Source: Denticeps clupeoides
Taxonomy: Eukaryota > Chordata > Actinopteri > Clupeiformes > Denticipitidae
NCBI RefSeq assembly: GCF_900700375.1
Contig: NC_041725.1
Location: 1 to 64,000 of the forward strand
Direction of reading: 5' to 3'
Length of the DNA: 64,000 nucleotides
A program made the position numbers and the translations under genes. Shown one piece after another: positions 44,584 through 55,400 of the stretch. The notes beneath the pieces were generated by a model. It was not told the origin of the DNA. It saw only the letters and a list, made by a program, of their open reading frames with translations, and searched no databases. Each line of letters starts with the position of its first letter. The stretch's first letter is position 1.

Positions 44584-45256
44584 ATGTACTGGATCCTTCT
44601 GAACCTGTGGTTGCTCCTTATTGAAGATGCTCAAGGTGAAATACTGTCCTTTCTTTGTTAATTCATTTGATTGATTGTATTAAAGTACTTACACTTTGTT
44701 TTCTTCTATAAAGGTTCCTGCGTTCCTGACATTGTTCTCACTAGTCCAGTGCCAAAAACATTGTGCAAGGGGGACAACTTTATTCTTTCATGTCAATTCA
44801 TCTGTCTGTCGGAGTCTCACAAGATTCAGCTGTGGAGAAATGAAATTGTTTTACTAGAAGAGAGTACAACATCGCCTAACAGCACCATTGTCCTACTTTT
44901 TAATGGAGCAACATATTTAAACAATGGGAATTATGAGTGCAAAACAAATCCATTAGATGCCATGAGTCCACCTCTTCTTATCCACATTGATGGTAAACAC
45001 ATTTTGCTTCATTGCTGTAAACTGCATCATTAGTCTTGCTATGGGTTAAATAAAAACACATTGAATTGTTGTAATTTAAAAATACTGCATCATTACTTCA
45101 TTCTTTCTTGTTTGTACTGCAGATAAATGTGAGCAAAAACCAGAGAAGGAGGAGAGAGAGCTACATTATGTGCTGATGCTGTACTTACTATGTAAAGCTA
45201 TTGCCTTCCTGTTATTATTTAATGCACCTATTCTCCTAGGCTGTAACACAATTTAA
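44584..45256 (+). CDS. Small single-Ig-domain transmembrane receptor, three exons
   Basis: Exons 44584-44635, 44714-44992 and 45123-45256 join with GT-AG borders and phase-1 introns, giving 154 codons plus stop. Exon 1 is a signal peptide (MYWILLNLWLLLIEDAQ). Exon 2 is one Ig-like domain: SCQF first Cys, LWRN core Trp, GNYEC second Cys, plus extra Cys residues and an NST glycosylation site. Exon 3 gives a charged stalk (KCEQKPEKEERE) and a membrane helix (YLLCKAIAFLLLFNAPILL) with a lysine inside and almost no tail. A basic residue in the helix and no cytoplasmic signalling motif are typical of immune receptors that pair with ITAM adaptors. I infer that role; I do not recognise an ortholog. 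Confidence 0.7.
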
Positions 45257-46829
45257 TGCCACCATACACATGCATTTAACTATTTCCACAATGCTTTTCT
45301 GTTTTATTGTCATAAAATGCACGACAATTGCTTTTATGGGTTTAACAATAATAATTAATTATATGAATGAAAATTAATTTTAAAAATAATGAATAACAAT
45401 TAGAATTCATGCAGAGTTCTGCACAATTTGTAACAATGTAAAAGGGCATTTTATTATACACTGTTAGTCAGTGTAAATGTCAGTGTCATTTATTTTAGTC
45501 CAGTTGGTATATTATTGTTGTGAAAATATTTGCTCAAAAATGAACAAAATGTAATCCATTATATTGTCCAAAACTGTTCACAATGCATGATTATGTGTTA
45601 TTATTTGCTGTTATGTAAAGAGTTTTTATGTTGGTATTTTAGCATAGTTTTTAAATCGTGTAAAATAATGAAAATAAGAACAAATATCACTTCATACAGG
45701 TGCATGTGTACTGACTGGCCTTTAGCGCCACCTACTGCCATGCACGGATCATGTCTCATTTTGTCAAGGGTGGGCTGACTGTGTAAAACGCTTCTCAAAT
45801 TCCAATTTATTTGTCACGTACAGTCATACCGGCTTCTGCCTTTGTGCCATTGTGATAATTGTGAGTTATCATAAACAAAATTTGTGGAAGGCATATTCAG
45901 TGTGTGCAAATCTTAAATCACGTTGCACAGCATATTCCTAATTTCATTTTTGCGCATGTGCAAAAAGGCAAAAAGTGGGGGAGGAAAGGGATGTTCATGA
46001 AAATGAATTTGTAAGGGGATCGACATTTAAACTTTGTTTCTTTTTAAACTTGGTTGAAGTTCTTAATGTTTTTTTCTCCTCAAATAACTTTCTCGTGAAT
46101 ATTTCACCAATCTACCACTGTGAAATCAGTAAGAAAAACATTTCTAACAATACAAATCGTGTGTTTCGAGCTAGTTTCTGCAAACAGTTAAACAGAGTGC
46201 TTAAAGCACGTATAACACCCAATCCCCGTCATCAAATACGCACACAAAAAGGAGAAAAAACTAACATCTCAATTATAGTTGCTTTCAGAGTCTCCATGCA
46301 CACTATCCTGGAATTCCTCCGGTCATATTACAACCCGGACATAAACTGTTAAAAAGTTAATACCATCGTCAATTTAACAAGGTAGCTTGTCACAAAGGCT
46401 GTTCTAAAATTCTCTTGGTAAAGCCCGCTGTCTCTAGCACCTTATGGTCAATCCAAGCTCCGCCCTTTCACCCGAATCCGGAAATACGGGTCTTTTTTTT
46501 GCGCCGCTGACGCACGTCACACATTTTTCCGGTAAGTAATGAAATATTTAAATATCCATTAAACAACCTTAAACATGGAAAATTTACACGACATATTACC
46601 CTCGGCTATTTGGTCTAAGTATTAGAACAGGAAGCGCTACTAGCTGGAGCTTGGAGCTAAAATAAAAGCATTTGCACCAGTAACGGCGTCGCTTACGGGA
46701 TTAAACATGCCTTGTTGCCAAATGGTCTAATAGCAGGTCGACAAGAGCTGACCCGATTATGACTCCGCTATGTGGTTCTTTTTTATAACTATTAAAAGAT
46801 AAATAAACAAAGCAGTGCATTCTCTATAA
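45257..46829. other. Intergenic sequence, mostly unassigned
   Basis: Only the stretch near 46430-46540 stands out: it is GC-richer, holds GACGCACGTCAC and ends TTTTTCCGGTAAGTAATG, a strong donor-like site. This could be a non-coding first exon with promoter, but no downstream exon was assigned. Confidence 0.3.
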
Positions 46830-47112
46830 CAGGGGTGTCAAACCCGTGATATGAAGCGCTGATAACACACAAACTACAGATCATATAATACAGTGCTGGC
46901 AAATGGGTTATGAAGCAGCTTGAGATTCTTTTTTCACGTTTCAAATTCACTAAAGCGATGTGCGTAGGGCGCTCGGTTTGTCTGCAAAGTCGCACTGAAT
47001 TGTGGGATCTGTAGTTTGTGTGGTTTCAGCGCGTCATAATAATAGATCCATATAAAGTGTTCTCGCGGGATGTGGGATGTTCTCGCGGGATGTGACCGAG
47101 GTTGACACATCT
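46830..47112. mobile_element. Fold-back hAT-like remnant
   Basis: Begins CAGGGGTGTCAAACCCG and ends near GAGGTTGACAC, the inverse of it. Inner arms also pair: ACACACAAACTACAGATC near 46870 against GATCTGTAGTTTGTGTGG near 47007. A TCTCGCGGGATGTG motif is doubled near 47061-47095. No coding capacity. Confidence 0.55.
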
Positions 47113-47608
47113 AGAACCGACTATTCAGCAGTTCGCCAGAGTGCTTAAAAAGCAGCTCTGTTGTTTGATAGTGGGTGTGGTTCAGAGGTGACTGGAACAA
47201 AGATCGCGTTTGTGATGTCCATCCACTCTGCTGGGAACATGCTGTATTGTGAGAAGAAGAAAGTAGAAGAGACGGGTCTAGCTTGAATCATGTTTGTGAA
47301 ATGAGGGTAAAACCGTGTGTGTGTTTGGGATTTGATCATCGGTCACGTCCCAAAACATCCATACCATCCATGTTATCAATATTTAATCAGTTTGATAAAT
47401 GTTCAGGAAACATATTAAACTTGCATAAAATGTGTTTCCTGTGGACTGAGGAGCACCATCATGTGACTATTCTAATTTTTCCTTTAAAATAGTAGATAAC
47501 CATTTCCAAAACGTTCATGACACAGTGGTCTACTGTGTTCTATTTTCTACTTTTTTGGTGGAATAGATAACTAAATTCTTGTATCTGTTCCAGTGAATAC
47601 CATTTAGA

Positions 47609-47639
<31 letters not shown>

Positions 47640-47650
47640 GAGAGAGAGAG
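47609..47650. repeat. (CT)n(AT)n(AG)n perfect palindrome
   Basis: A CTCTCT run, a TATATA core and an AGAGAG run form a hairpin or cruciform candidate of about 40 bp. Confidence 0.85.
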
Positions 47651-47652
47651 CA

Positions 47653-47846
47653 CTGGCACTGCCTAATTCGGAAGGTTTGAATCCCGATCCGCCGCGGTGC
47701 CACTGAGCAAAGCCCCGTCCCCACACACTGCTCCCCGGCGCCTGTCATGGTGCCCACTGTCACCAAGGGTGATGGTTAAAAGCAGAGGACACATTTCACT
47801 GTGTGCTGTGTATCATGATGACAATCACTTCACCTTCACTTTAGAG
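47653..47846 (+). mobile_element. SINE family B copy lacking its head
   Basis: Starts within the tRNA-like part (TTTGAATCCCGATCCGCC) directly after the palindrome and runs to the CAATCACTTCACCTTCAC end. Confidence 0.82.
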
Positions 47847-47852
47847 AGATAT

Positions 47853-48125
47853 ACAGTACAGCCCAAAAGTTTGGACACCTTCTCATTCAACGTGTTTTCT
47901 TATTTTCATGACCATTTACGTTGGTAGATTCTCACTGAAGGCATCAAAACTATGAATGAACACATGTGGAGTTCTGGACTTAACAAAAAAGGTGAAATAA
48001 GTGAAAACATGTTTTATATTCTAGTTTCTTTGCTCTGATTACTGCTTTACACACTCTTGGCATTCTCTCGATGAGCTTCAAGAGGTCTTGAAGGAGTTCC
48101 CACAGGTGTTTAGCGCTTGCTGGGT
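47853..48125 (-). mobile_element. Tc1/mariner 5'-side fragment
   Basis: Starts ACAGCCCAAAAGTTTGGACA and follows the known fish Tc1 left end through CTCTCGATGAGCTTCAAGAG. The transposase centre is missing. Confidence 0.65.
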
Positions 48126-48169
48126 GGCTGTTTTGAAGAAACCTGCAACCTCTCCTCGACTGTCTGACT

Positions 48170-48465
48170 GATGCCGAGAGGTGGATGGCCTTAAATGTAA
48201 AGTAAATGAGAGTAAGACAGAATGTATGCTTTTTGGTAGTGGTGACCCCCGTATTGACCTCGCTTCACTAGCCCCTTGTGAAAAATCATTGATTACAAAC
48301 CTACAATGGACTAAACTGAAAATGGATGCAGAGGTTATCAATATTGTAAAATCGTGTTTTTCTTTAGCTGAGGCGCCTGACCAAACTCAAGCCAGTTCTA
48401 TCCAAACTAAATTTGGAAACAAGGATTCACGCTTTCATTACGTCCCGCCTTGACTTGTAATTGAT
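48170..48465 (+). mobile_element. L2/CR1-type LINE reverse-transcriptase fragment
   Basis: Reads LKCKVNESKTECMLFGSGDP and then DLASLAPCEKSLITN, the post-YADD part of a fish LINE of L2/CR1 style. The next blocks are in other frames. Confidence 0.6.
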
Positions 48466-48539
48466 TGCTAGGTCGCCTACAATTAGTACGTTTTCTCACT
48501 GGTACATCACATAACCCCGATCTGAGCCTCGCGGTTTGT

Positions 48540-49212
48540 GTAGCCCCTGAACACGCCCCTGACCCGTTTGGAAGGGGCGTGGCAGAAGACGTCCCTGACC
48601 CGCTGTGGAAGGGGTGTGGCATGACACGTCCCTGACCCGCTTGGAAGGGGCGTGGCAGAAGACGTCCATGACCAGCTGTGGAAGGGGCGTGGCAGAAGAC
48701 GTCCATGACCCGCTGTGGAAGGGGCGTGGCATGACACGTCCCTGACCCGCTTGGAAGGGGCGTGGCAGAAGACGTCCATGACCCGCTGTGGAAGGGGCGT
48801 GGCAGAAGACGTCCATGACCCGCTGTGGAAGGGCGTGGCAGAAGACGTCCATGACCCGCTGTGGAAGGGGCGTGGCATGACACGTCCATGACCCGCTGTG
48901 GAAGGGGCGTGGCATGACACGTCCCTGACCCGCTGTGGAAGGGGCGTGGCAGAAGACGTCCATGACCCGCTGTGGAAGGGGCGTGGCAGAAGACGTCCAT
49001 GACCCGCTTGGAAGGGGCGTGGCAGAAGACGACCATGACCCGCTGTGGAAGGGGCGTGGCATGACACGTCCCTGACCCGCTGTGGAAGGGGCGTGGCAGA
49101 AGACGTCCCTGACCCGCTTGGAAGGGGCGTGGCAGAAGACGTCCATGACCCGCTGTGGAAGGGGCGTGGCAGAAGACGTCCCTGACCCGCTGTGGAAGGG
49201 GCGTGGCAAAAC
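48540..49212 (+). repeat. 36-37-bp GC-rich minisatellite
   Basis: About 18 copies of a unit like GACCCGCTGTGGAAGGGGCG + TGGCAGAAGACGTCCAT. Units alternate between GCTGTGG and GCTTGG, and between CAGAAGAC and CATGACAC. Each has a GGGGCGTGGC motif, which resembles Sp/KLF binding sites. Long open frames in all three minus frames follow from the repeat and are not taken as genes. It ends about 610 bp before the ANKRD49 start codon. Confidence 0.9.
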
Positions 49213-49284
49213 ACGGTGCAGCTGGACACGGGCGCGTTTTTCGTATGTAATGTGAGCGCCAGCCGTACTCGAGCACAGAACAGG

Positions 49285-49330
49285 ACGCGTGACGTCATGT
49301 TTCTGCGACGCTCCAAATCCAATAAAGCGT
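49285..49330. promoter_or_regulatory. CRE and CCAAT promoter-like cluster upstream of ANKRD49
   Basis: A perfect TGACGTCA (49290-49297) in a CpG-rich context is followed by a CCAAT element near 49320. Both lie about 500 bp upstream of the ANKRD49 start, which makes this a good candidate for its promoter. Confidence 0.45.
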
Positions 49331-49824
49331 GAAAGAGTCGCTTTTTGTCGATGTGCGAGAAATGTAGTTGGTAAAGAGCTCGCTGCACTTCAGCTTGTTC
49401 CTTGCAAACCTCCTCATACACGCATGACTGCGTGAAAAAAGCGACAGTCCTACAACATGCTGTGAGAGGTTGTGGACTCCAAATTCCTGTCAGCAGAGCA
49501 GATAGAGAAGAGGAACCAGACTGAATACTACATTTGGTCAAATCAGTAACCACCACTTCATCACCACTTGCGGTTATATTACTTTTATTGTAGCTCTTAG
49601 GTCGTTAGTCTCGTATGTTTAAAACAGTGTTTTTTTCTTATTCAGTGTCGACTGAGTGGTTGTTTCAGCCATTGTAACGCTGGCAATATTTGCTTTGATA
49701 TTCCTCAGATGGGTAGATTAGGGACTATATCTTTATTACAGATAATAGTTTCTTGTTTAAAACGTATTGTGATGTAAAAATGCACTGAGGAGTAGCAAGA
49801 TGGCATCTGTCATTTTACTTGTAG

Positions 49825-50930
49825 ATGGAGTTCCCTGGAGATTTTAATCAGTTGGAGTTGCTGCAGACACATTGCCACCTCATTCCCAGGGGAACAACTG
49901 GTCCTTGGAATGAGGAGGAGGAGGAGGAAGAGAATAAGGAAGAGCACACAGAGGAGTGGTACCTTCAGGAGGAGTGTAGGATGCAGGAGACATGCTGCCC
50001 TGCAGATTTCATGCTGTGGGCTGCTGAAAATAACAGGGTAAGCAAACCTTCATCATCCTCACACACACACACAAATAATACCAAATATCTTCTGAATAGT
50101 ATCACTGGACAAACTTAAGATTATTTATTTCTCATTTAGTTCAAAATCACATACAGTATGTCTCAGTGGGCTCTGAAAGGCCCTACAGTTGACACCCCCA
50201 CAATTATTCTAACAAGAAAAAACTCTGGGGAGATTTTCACCTGGGGAGAAAAAAAAAAGGCAAAAAAATCCAGAGCTGACTCAACACATGCTTTATGGCG
50301 TTTTTTGCATTTTAAATGTTTTTTTTTAAATGTTTATACTACAGAATTTGGACACCATATATGCACAGGAGAATTACATGAATGAAGAGCCCTACTTTTC
50401 CAGTATGAATCAGTACTTATTTGATTTCTTTTACAGTTTGGACTGGACTTACACTACCCCCTCTATTCTTTCAGCTCTCTGTCGTGCCCCGCCTCCTATC
50501 ATTGGACTCTTCCCTGATTGGTTGTTGTGATTCGGATGGTTACACTGCCTTGCACAGAGCATCTTATGAGGGACATGCTGGCATGGTCCAGGTTCTGATG
50601 GACGCAGGGGCAGAGCTGGAAGCCCGCACAGCGGACGGCTGGACCCCACTCCACTGTGCCTGTCGCTGGGATAAAGTGGCTGTAGCCTCGTGCCTCCTGT
50701 GGGCAGGGGCTTTGGTAAACAGTCATTCACATGGCAAAGTCACACCTCTGCACCTGGCAGCAGGAAATGCAGGGGCAGGAAAGACTCTAGAACTGATGCT
50801 AATGCACCGCCAGCTCCAGGCAGGCTTATGCAATAACAGTGGCGAGACTGCTTATACCATTGCCTGTAGAAGCAGCAAACACTTCCACCTCTTTGAGATA
50901 ACTGATGCCTGCAACACTGTCTCAACCTGA
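49825..50930 (+). CDS. ankrd49: Ankyrin repeat domain protein 49, two coding exons
   Basis: Exons 49825-50037 and 50475-50930 join in phase 0 (AGG|GTAAGC ... TTTCAG|CTC), giving 221-222 residues. The N-terminal block GDFNQLELLQTHCHLIPRGT, an acidic run (EEEEEEENKEE), EEWYLQEE and LWAAENNR match ANKRD49. Ankyrin repeats follow: DGYTALHRASYEGH, DGWTPLHCACRWDKVAVASC, KVTPLHLAAGNAGAGKTLEL and the C-terminal LFEI. The human protein has 239 residues; the difference is about 17 at the N-terminus. TAG just before the ATG could be an acceptor, so a short upstream exon is possible. An AATAAA lies at 50981. The intron holds an L2 3'-end fragment. The long frame from 50421 includes intron sequence. Confidence 0.9.
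50118..50275 (-). mobile_element. L2 LINE 3'-end fragment in the ANKRD49 intron
   Basis: Shares AAAATCACATACAGTATGTC and AGGCCCTACAGTTGAC with the 3' UTR of the long L2 at 16457. Confidence 0.8.
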
Positions 50931-50980
50931 ATCATTTGCTGTATATTACACTTATATATTACTGTGTTAAACATTCATAT

Positions 50981-50986
50981 AATAAA
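50981..50986 (+). terminator. Poly(A) signal of ANKRD49
   Basis: AATAAA 51 bp after the stop codon. Confidence 0.65.
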
Positions 50987-51089
50987 AATGAACATTTCAG
51001 TTTGCTGAATTTAGTACTTTGTACAACTCAATGTGAACTCAGTTTGAATACATTTGCATTTAAGCACTCAATGGGCTTTTTGGACATTT

Positions 51090-51283
51090 TACATTACATT
51101 TACAGCATTTACCAGACGCCCTTATCCAGAGCGACTTACAATCAGTAGTTACAGGGACAGCCCCCCCCTGGAGCAACTTAGGGTTAAGTGTCTTGCTCAG
51201 GGACACGATAGTAGTAAGTGGGATTTGAACCTGGGTCTTCTGGTTCATAGGCAAGTGTGTTACCCACTAGGCTACTACCACCC
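51090..51283 (-). mobile_element. SINE family A copy, full length
   Basis: Complete reverse-strand copy just downstream of ANKRD49. Confidence 0.88.
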
Positions 51284-51574
51284 TATTGGACACAGAAGAA
51301 CTAGTGGAATAACTGTTTAATCTTGTCAAGGCAAGAATGAGGCCACAGAGAAAGCAAAATGAACACGAAGTATTAAGTGGATTAATAACTGCAAGAATGG
51401 TGGCATTGTAGCCTGATGGAGCCTAGAGCTCCTGGGCGGCCAATTTTCAGACCAACCTATATACAGCACCAACCACTATTACTGGCACCCCAGTAAAAGT
51501 TAGCAAAAAACATTAGAAACATTATAAAAAATGTCACAGTTGTCTGGGGCACACTGAGAAAAACTTTTAATTGA

Positions 51575-51868
51575 AACAGTCTCGGCCCCTCGGTGGTGGA
51601 ATGAACTTCCCTTCGAGGTCAGAACAGCACAGTTGCTGAGTATCTTCAAACGGCAGCTCAAGATCTTCCTCTTTAGAGAATATTTAGTCTATCTTGTAAC
51701 TTTCTTATTGTCTGACTTCTGCAAGGAAAAACTAGAACAGAGTGAATAAAAAGATTGTATTCATAGTTGGGGGTCCTAGTGAACCAGAACTGATCTCTTC
51801 ACTGATTGTAACATGAAAGCATGTTGCAAATCGCTCTGGATAAGGGTGTCTGCCAAATACCGTAAATG
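51575..51868 (+). mobile_element. L2-type LINE 3'-end fragment
   Basis: The plus strand translates in pieces to the L2 ORF2 C-terminus (RPLGGGMNFPS-like, then LFREYLVYLVTFLLSDF-like). It ends AATCGCTCTGGATAAGGGTG + TCTGCCAAATACCGTAAATG, the same tail as SINE family A. This is a direct view of the LINE-SINE tail pair. Confidence 0.7.
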
Positions 51869-52200
51869 TGCAAAAAAATTGACAATTGGATATTCTGTAA
51901 AGGAGAATAGTCTCAGATGCCCCGCTCTGTATTATAAAATCTAAAATACCCAAATGTGATTAATTACTTTTTTTTTTTTTTTTTATAAAGATTTGCTCTT
52001 CTTTCAATACAGACCCTTATTACTAATAACAGTAAAGGGCAGTGTGTATTTGTTTTTATCGCTGTACTTGAGTTTACCATTGTGTGTATTGTATGGACCT
52101 TCAGGACCTCGACCTAAACATTACAGTTCATCTCAGAACTGTGCTTCAAAGACCGCTAGTAATAAACAATTCAATCCCAACAATGCTTTCCAAAAAAGCA

Positions 52201-52206
52201 TTTATT
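52201..52206 (-). terminator. Poly(A) signal of GTF2B
   Basis: AATAAA on the minus strand, about 280 bp after the GTF2B stop codon. Confidence 0.55.
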
Positions 52207-52485
52207 GTTTAAATTATTCATAATACGGAAATAAGCCAACAAAATACATCTAATTCTTTCATTCATTATTAGAAAATGAATAGTATTTAACTGAAGCTCA
52301 TACTAATGTGCACACATACAAACACAAATGCAGTTCAAGTACAGTCTGCAGCTCACTTTTGGAATGTTTTCCTACACTTGCTGCATTTCAGTGAAAGCCA
52401 TATGAAAAGCTAAATTTAAGGAAAATAACTCAAAATGCTATAAAAGAACAACTAAAAGAGAAGCACTTGTTATGAGCTCCTCATT

Positions 52486-55400
52486 TTACAGTTGAGGCAG
52501 CTTGTCCACAGGGGTGTCAAATTTGAAGTCTGGTGGGAAGAGATCTGCTGCTCTTGGGTAGATGAGCCTGTAGGACTGTCTGATAGTGACATCTGCCACT
52601 CCTGCAATGTCACCAATTTCTGGTAGGAGAAAAATGGAATAAACTCATGTACAAGTGACCAAAGAGCAGGAGATAAAAAAGGATGTAAAAACACAAACAA
52701 TAGACTAGCAATTATAAAATAAAAATAATTTTAAAAAAGTGATTGTCATTGTGATGCACACAAAGAAATGTGTCTTCTGCATTTAACCATCACCCTTAGT
52801 GAGCAGTGGGGACGGCACTTTGCTCAGTGGCACCTTATAAGTTATATACTTTACTCGCTAATAGGTTATATATACACACAACACAAAAAGCCAGAAACAT
52901 TTGGAAAAAAAAAGAACAGAGGTGATGAAATGGCTGCCAGTATTTGGCTGAGTGTGTGTACCGTAAATTCCGGCATATAAGCCGCTACTTTTTTAATGCA
53001 CTTTGAAAATTTTACAACAGTGCAGCTAACTTTTGGATTTTATAGGCTAACTAGCTTCCTGACATAATTGCGATACTGAAGACTAAAACTGTTAGTACTG
53101 TTAAAAGCACTGTTTTTGTGGAATGTATGTAGTTGTGGATATTAAAAGTTAAAAATCTTTCCTGTAACATTTAGCTTTGTTAATATCTCACGTTTCAACA
53201 TGGACACCCGAGTATACCTTATGTACAATTTCTTTTTTCTTTTGCTCTATAATCCAGAATTTACAGAAAATAAAATTAAACATCAGTTATTGATCATCAG
53301 TTATAATTTAGGAAATCTAATCATGTTTGAAACAAAACATTGTGAACTTTTCAACCATTTCTTCACCTGGGCTCCATGTGAGGTCACCAAGAACAGATGA
53401 ACTACTAAATGTTTTGAATATGGTCTTTTTTCCCTAGTAAAACACCTACCTTTCTGAGTCTTTTTCTCAGCAGAGGCCTGGGAGGCCATGTATATAGCAG
53501 CTGCTGCCACTGAAATAGGGCTGCGTCCTGGCACCAAATCGAGTTCAACTGCTTTGCGAGCAATATAAGTGGCAGCCATCTGCACTTGTTTGGGGAGTCC
53601 CAAGTTGGAGCAGAACCGTGACATAAAATCACCAGTGGTGATGAGGTCTACACTTGTCTCCAGAGCCTTGAGGATGAGCTTGAAGCAGCGACCAATTTCC
53701 TTCTTAGATATACGGGACACCGCACAAATTTCTGCAAAGAAATGAAATGCCAATGAGAAGGTGGAACAGTCACTGTCCACAGTATTTTCTGTAAAAGAAA
53801 ATCTAGATAGTTGAGCTCACCTTTGAAAGTCCTTGGCACTCCTTCTTGTCTGCAAGCAATGTAGAGACAGGCTGAGGCAATAGCATCATTACTCCTGCCC
53901 TTCAAACTCTTCTGCTCATAAACTTGTTTAAAAAGATTATTTGTTCGATCCTGATGAATGATGGGGGACACCGTTAGAAAGTGATTAGTTGTCACATGTG
54001 ACACCTCAGCACAGTGCACATAATGAAATGTGCCATTTAACCTATCATGAAAGGTGCCCAGGGAGCATTGGGTGGGGTAGGTGCTTTGCTCAGTGGCACA
54101 TTGGCGGGATTCAGGATTTATACCAACAACCTTCAGATTACGGGTCCGATTCCTTACCCGCTGGACCACCATTGCCTCCATTACAGTTTATGAAAGATAC
54201 CAATTGAAAAACACAGCATACTTACAATGATATTTCTGGGGAGGTTGATACGGTCTGCCATTGTAGTAATCTCTTTGAAAGCATTAAGCATTGCACGGTC
54301 TGAGCTGCTCATGGTCCTCCGGTTCTGATATTTCGAGTTGCCAAACTCATCAAAACTAGCTGCACCAGTTCCCTGTGTATTCATCCATTAGACAAATGAA
54401 GTGATAAGTTCAAGGCCAGATACAAAAAAGATGCATGGCATGATCTAGAAGTTTAAAACGTATAAAACATTAAAAACAGAGCCACTACACAAGGTCAAAC
54501 TCACCTGATATCTGCAACATTACATTACAGGCACAACCTACTACAGATTAAACATCTAAAGTATTGTTTAAATTTTAGGCTGGTGTGGAAAATATGCTAC
54601 ACACTTAGAATGAAAGAAAATTAACAGTATTTTCCATTAACAAAATGCAGTGAATGAACATAGGAATATAAATCTAAATATTAATGTACACATTAATTTG
54701 CTAAATTAAATTCAATCCATTTAAGACTGTGTAAAGTAAATTCAGATATATATATCCACAGTGGTGGAAAATTATTTAATTCCTTGCTGATTTTGTAAGT
54801 AGTAACAGAATAATGATCAGTCTATAACTTCAATGGTAGGTTTATTTGAACAATGAGACAGAATAACACAAAAAAAAATGCATTTCAAAATAGTTATAAA
54901 TTCATTAGCATTTTCAAGTATTTGATGCCTTTTGCAGAACATGCTTTAGTATTTGATTGGGCTGAATCAGGGATCAGGGAGGCCTTGCAGGCTGCAGGAT
55001 TTCAGTCCTTCACGGTGTAGTGTGTTACCAAATCTTTTCTATGGTCTTGAAATAACTGACTAATAAGTATTAATAAAGTTCCTCCCGAGAAGTTCCGGGA
55101 TGGTTCCACACTGTTCTCATTATCATTGAGACTCCACAAGCTGAGATCTTGTGTGGATCTCCAGACCGAGGGAGACTGGAAGTTATTTCATTGTTCTTCC
55201 ATTTTACGAATAAACGCACCAACTGTTGTCACCTTCTCACCCAGCTGCTTGACGATGGTCTAGCTCATTCTAGCCTTGTGTAGGTCCACAATCTCGTCCC
55301 TGGCATCCTTGGAAAGCTCTTTGGTCTTGGCCATGGTTCAAAGTTTGGAATCTGGATAGATTGATTGCTTCTATGGACCTTTTATACAGGTAATGAATTG

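Noticed and set aside
48407-49556. Long minus-strand frames of 237-349 codons
   Set aside because: All three frames are open across the same minisatellite because the unit lacks stops; the reading changes with each 36/37-bp unit. No protein evidence.
50421-50474. Start of ANKRD49 exon 2 at the ATG at 50421
   Set aside because: The residues before LSVVPRLL do not fit ANKRD49, and an acceptor at 50474 joins exon 1 in frame.
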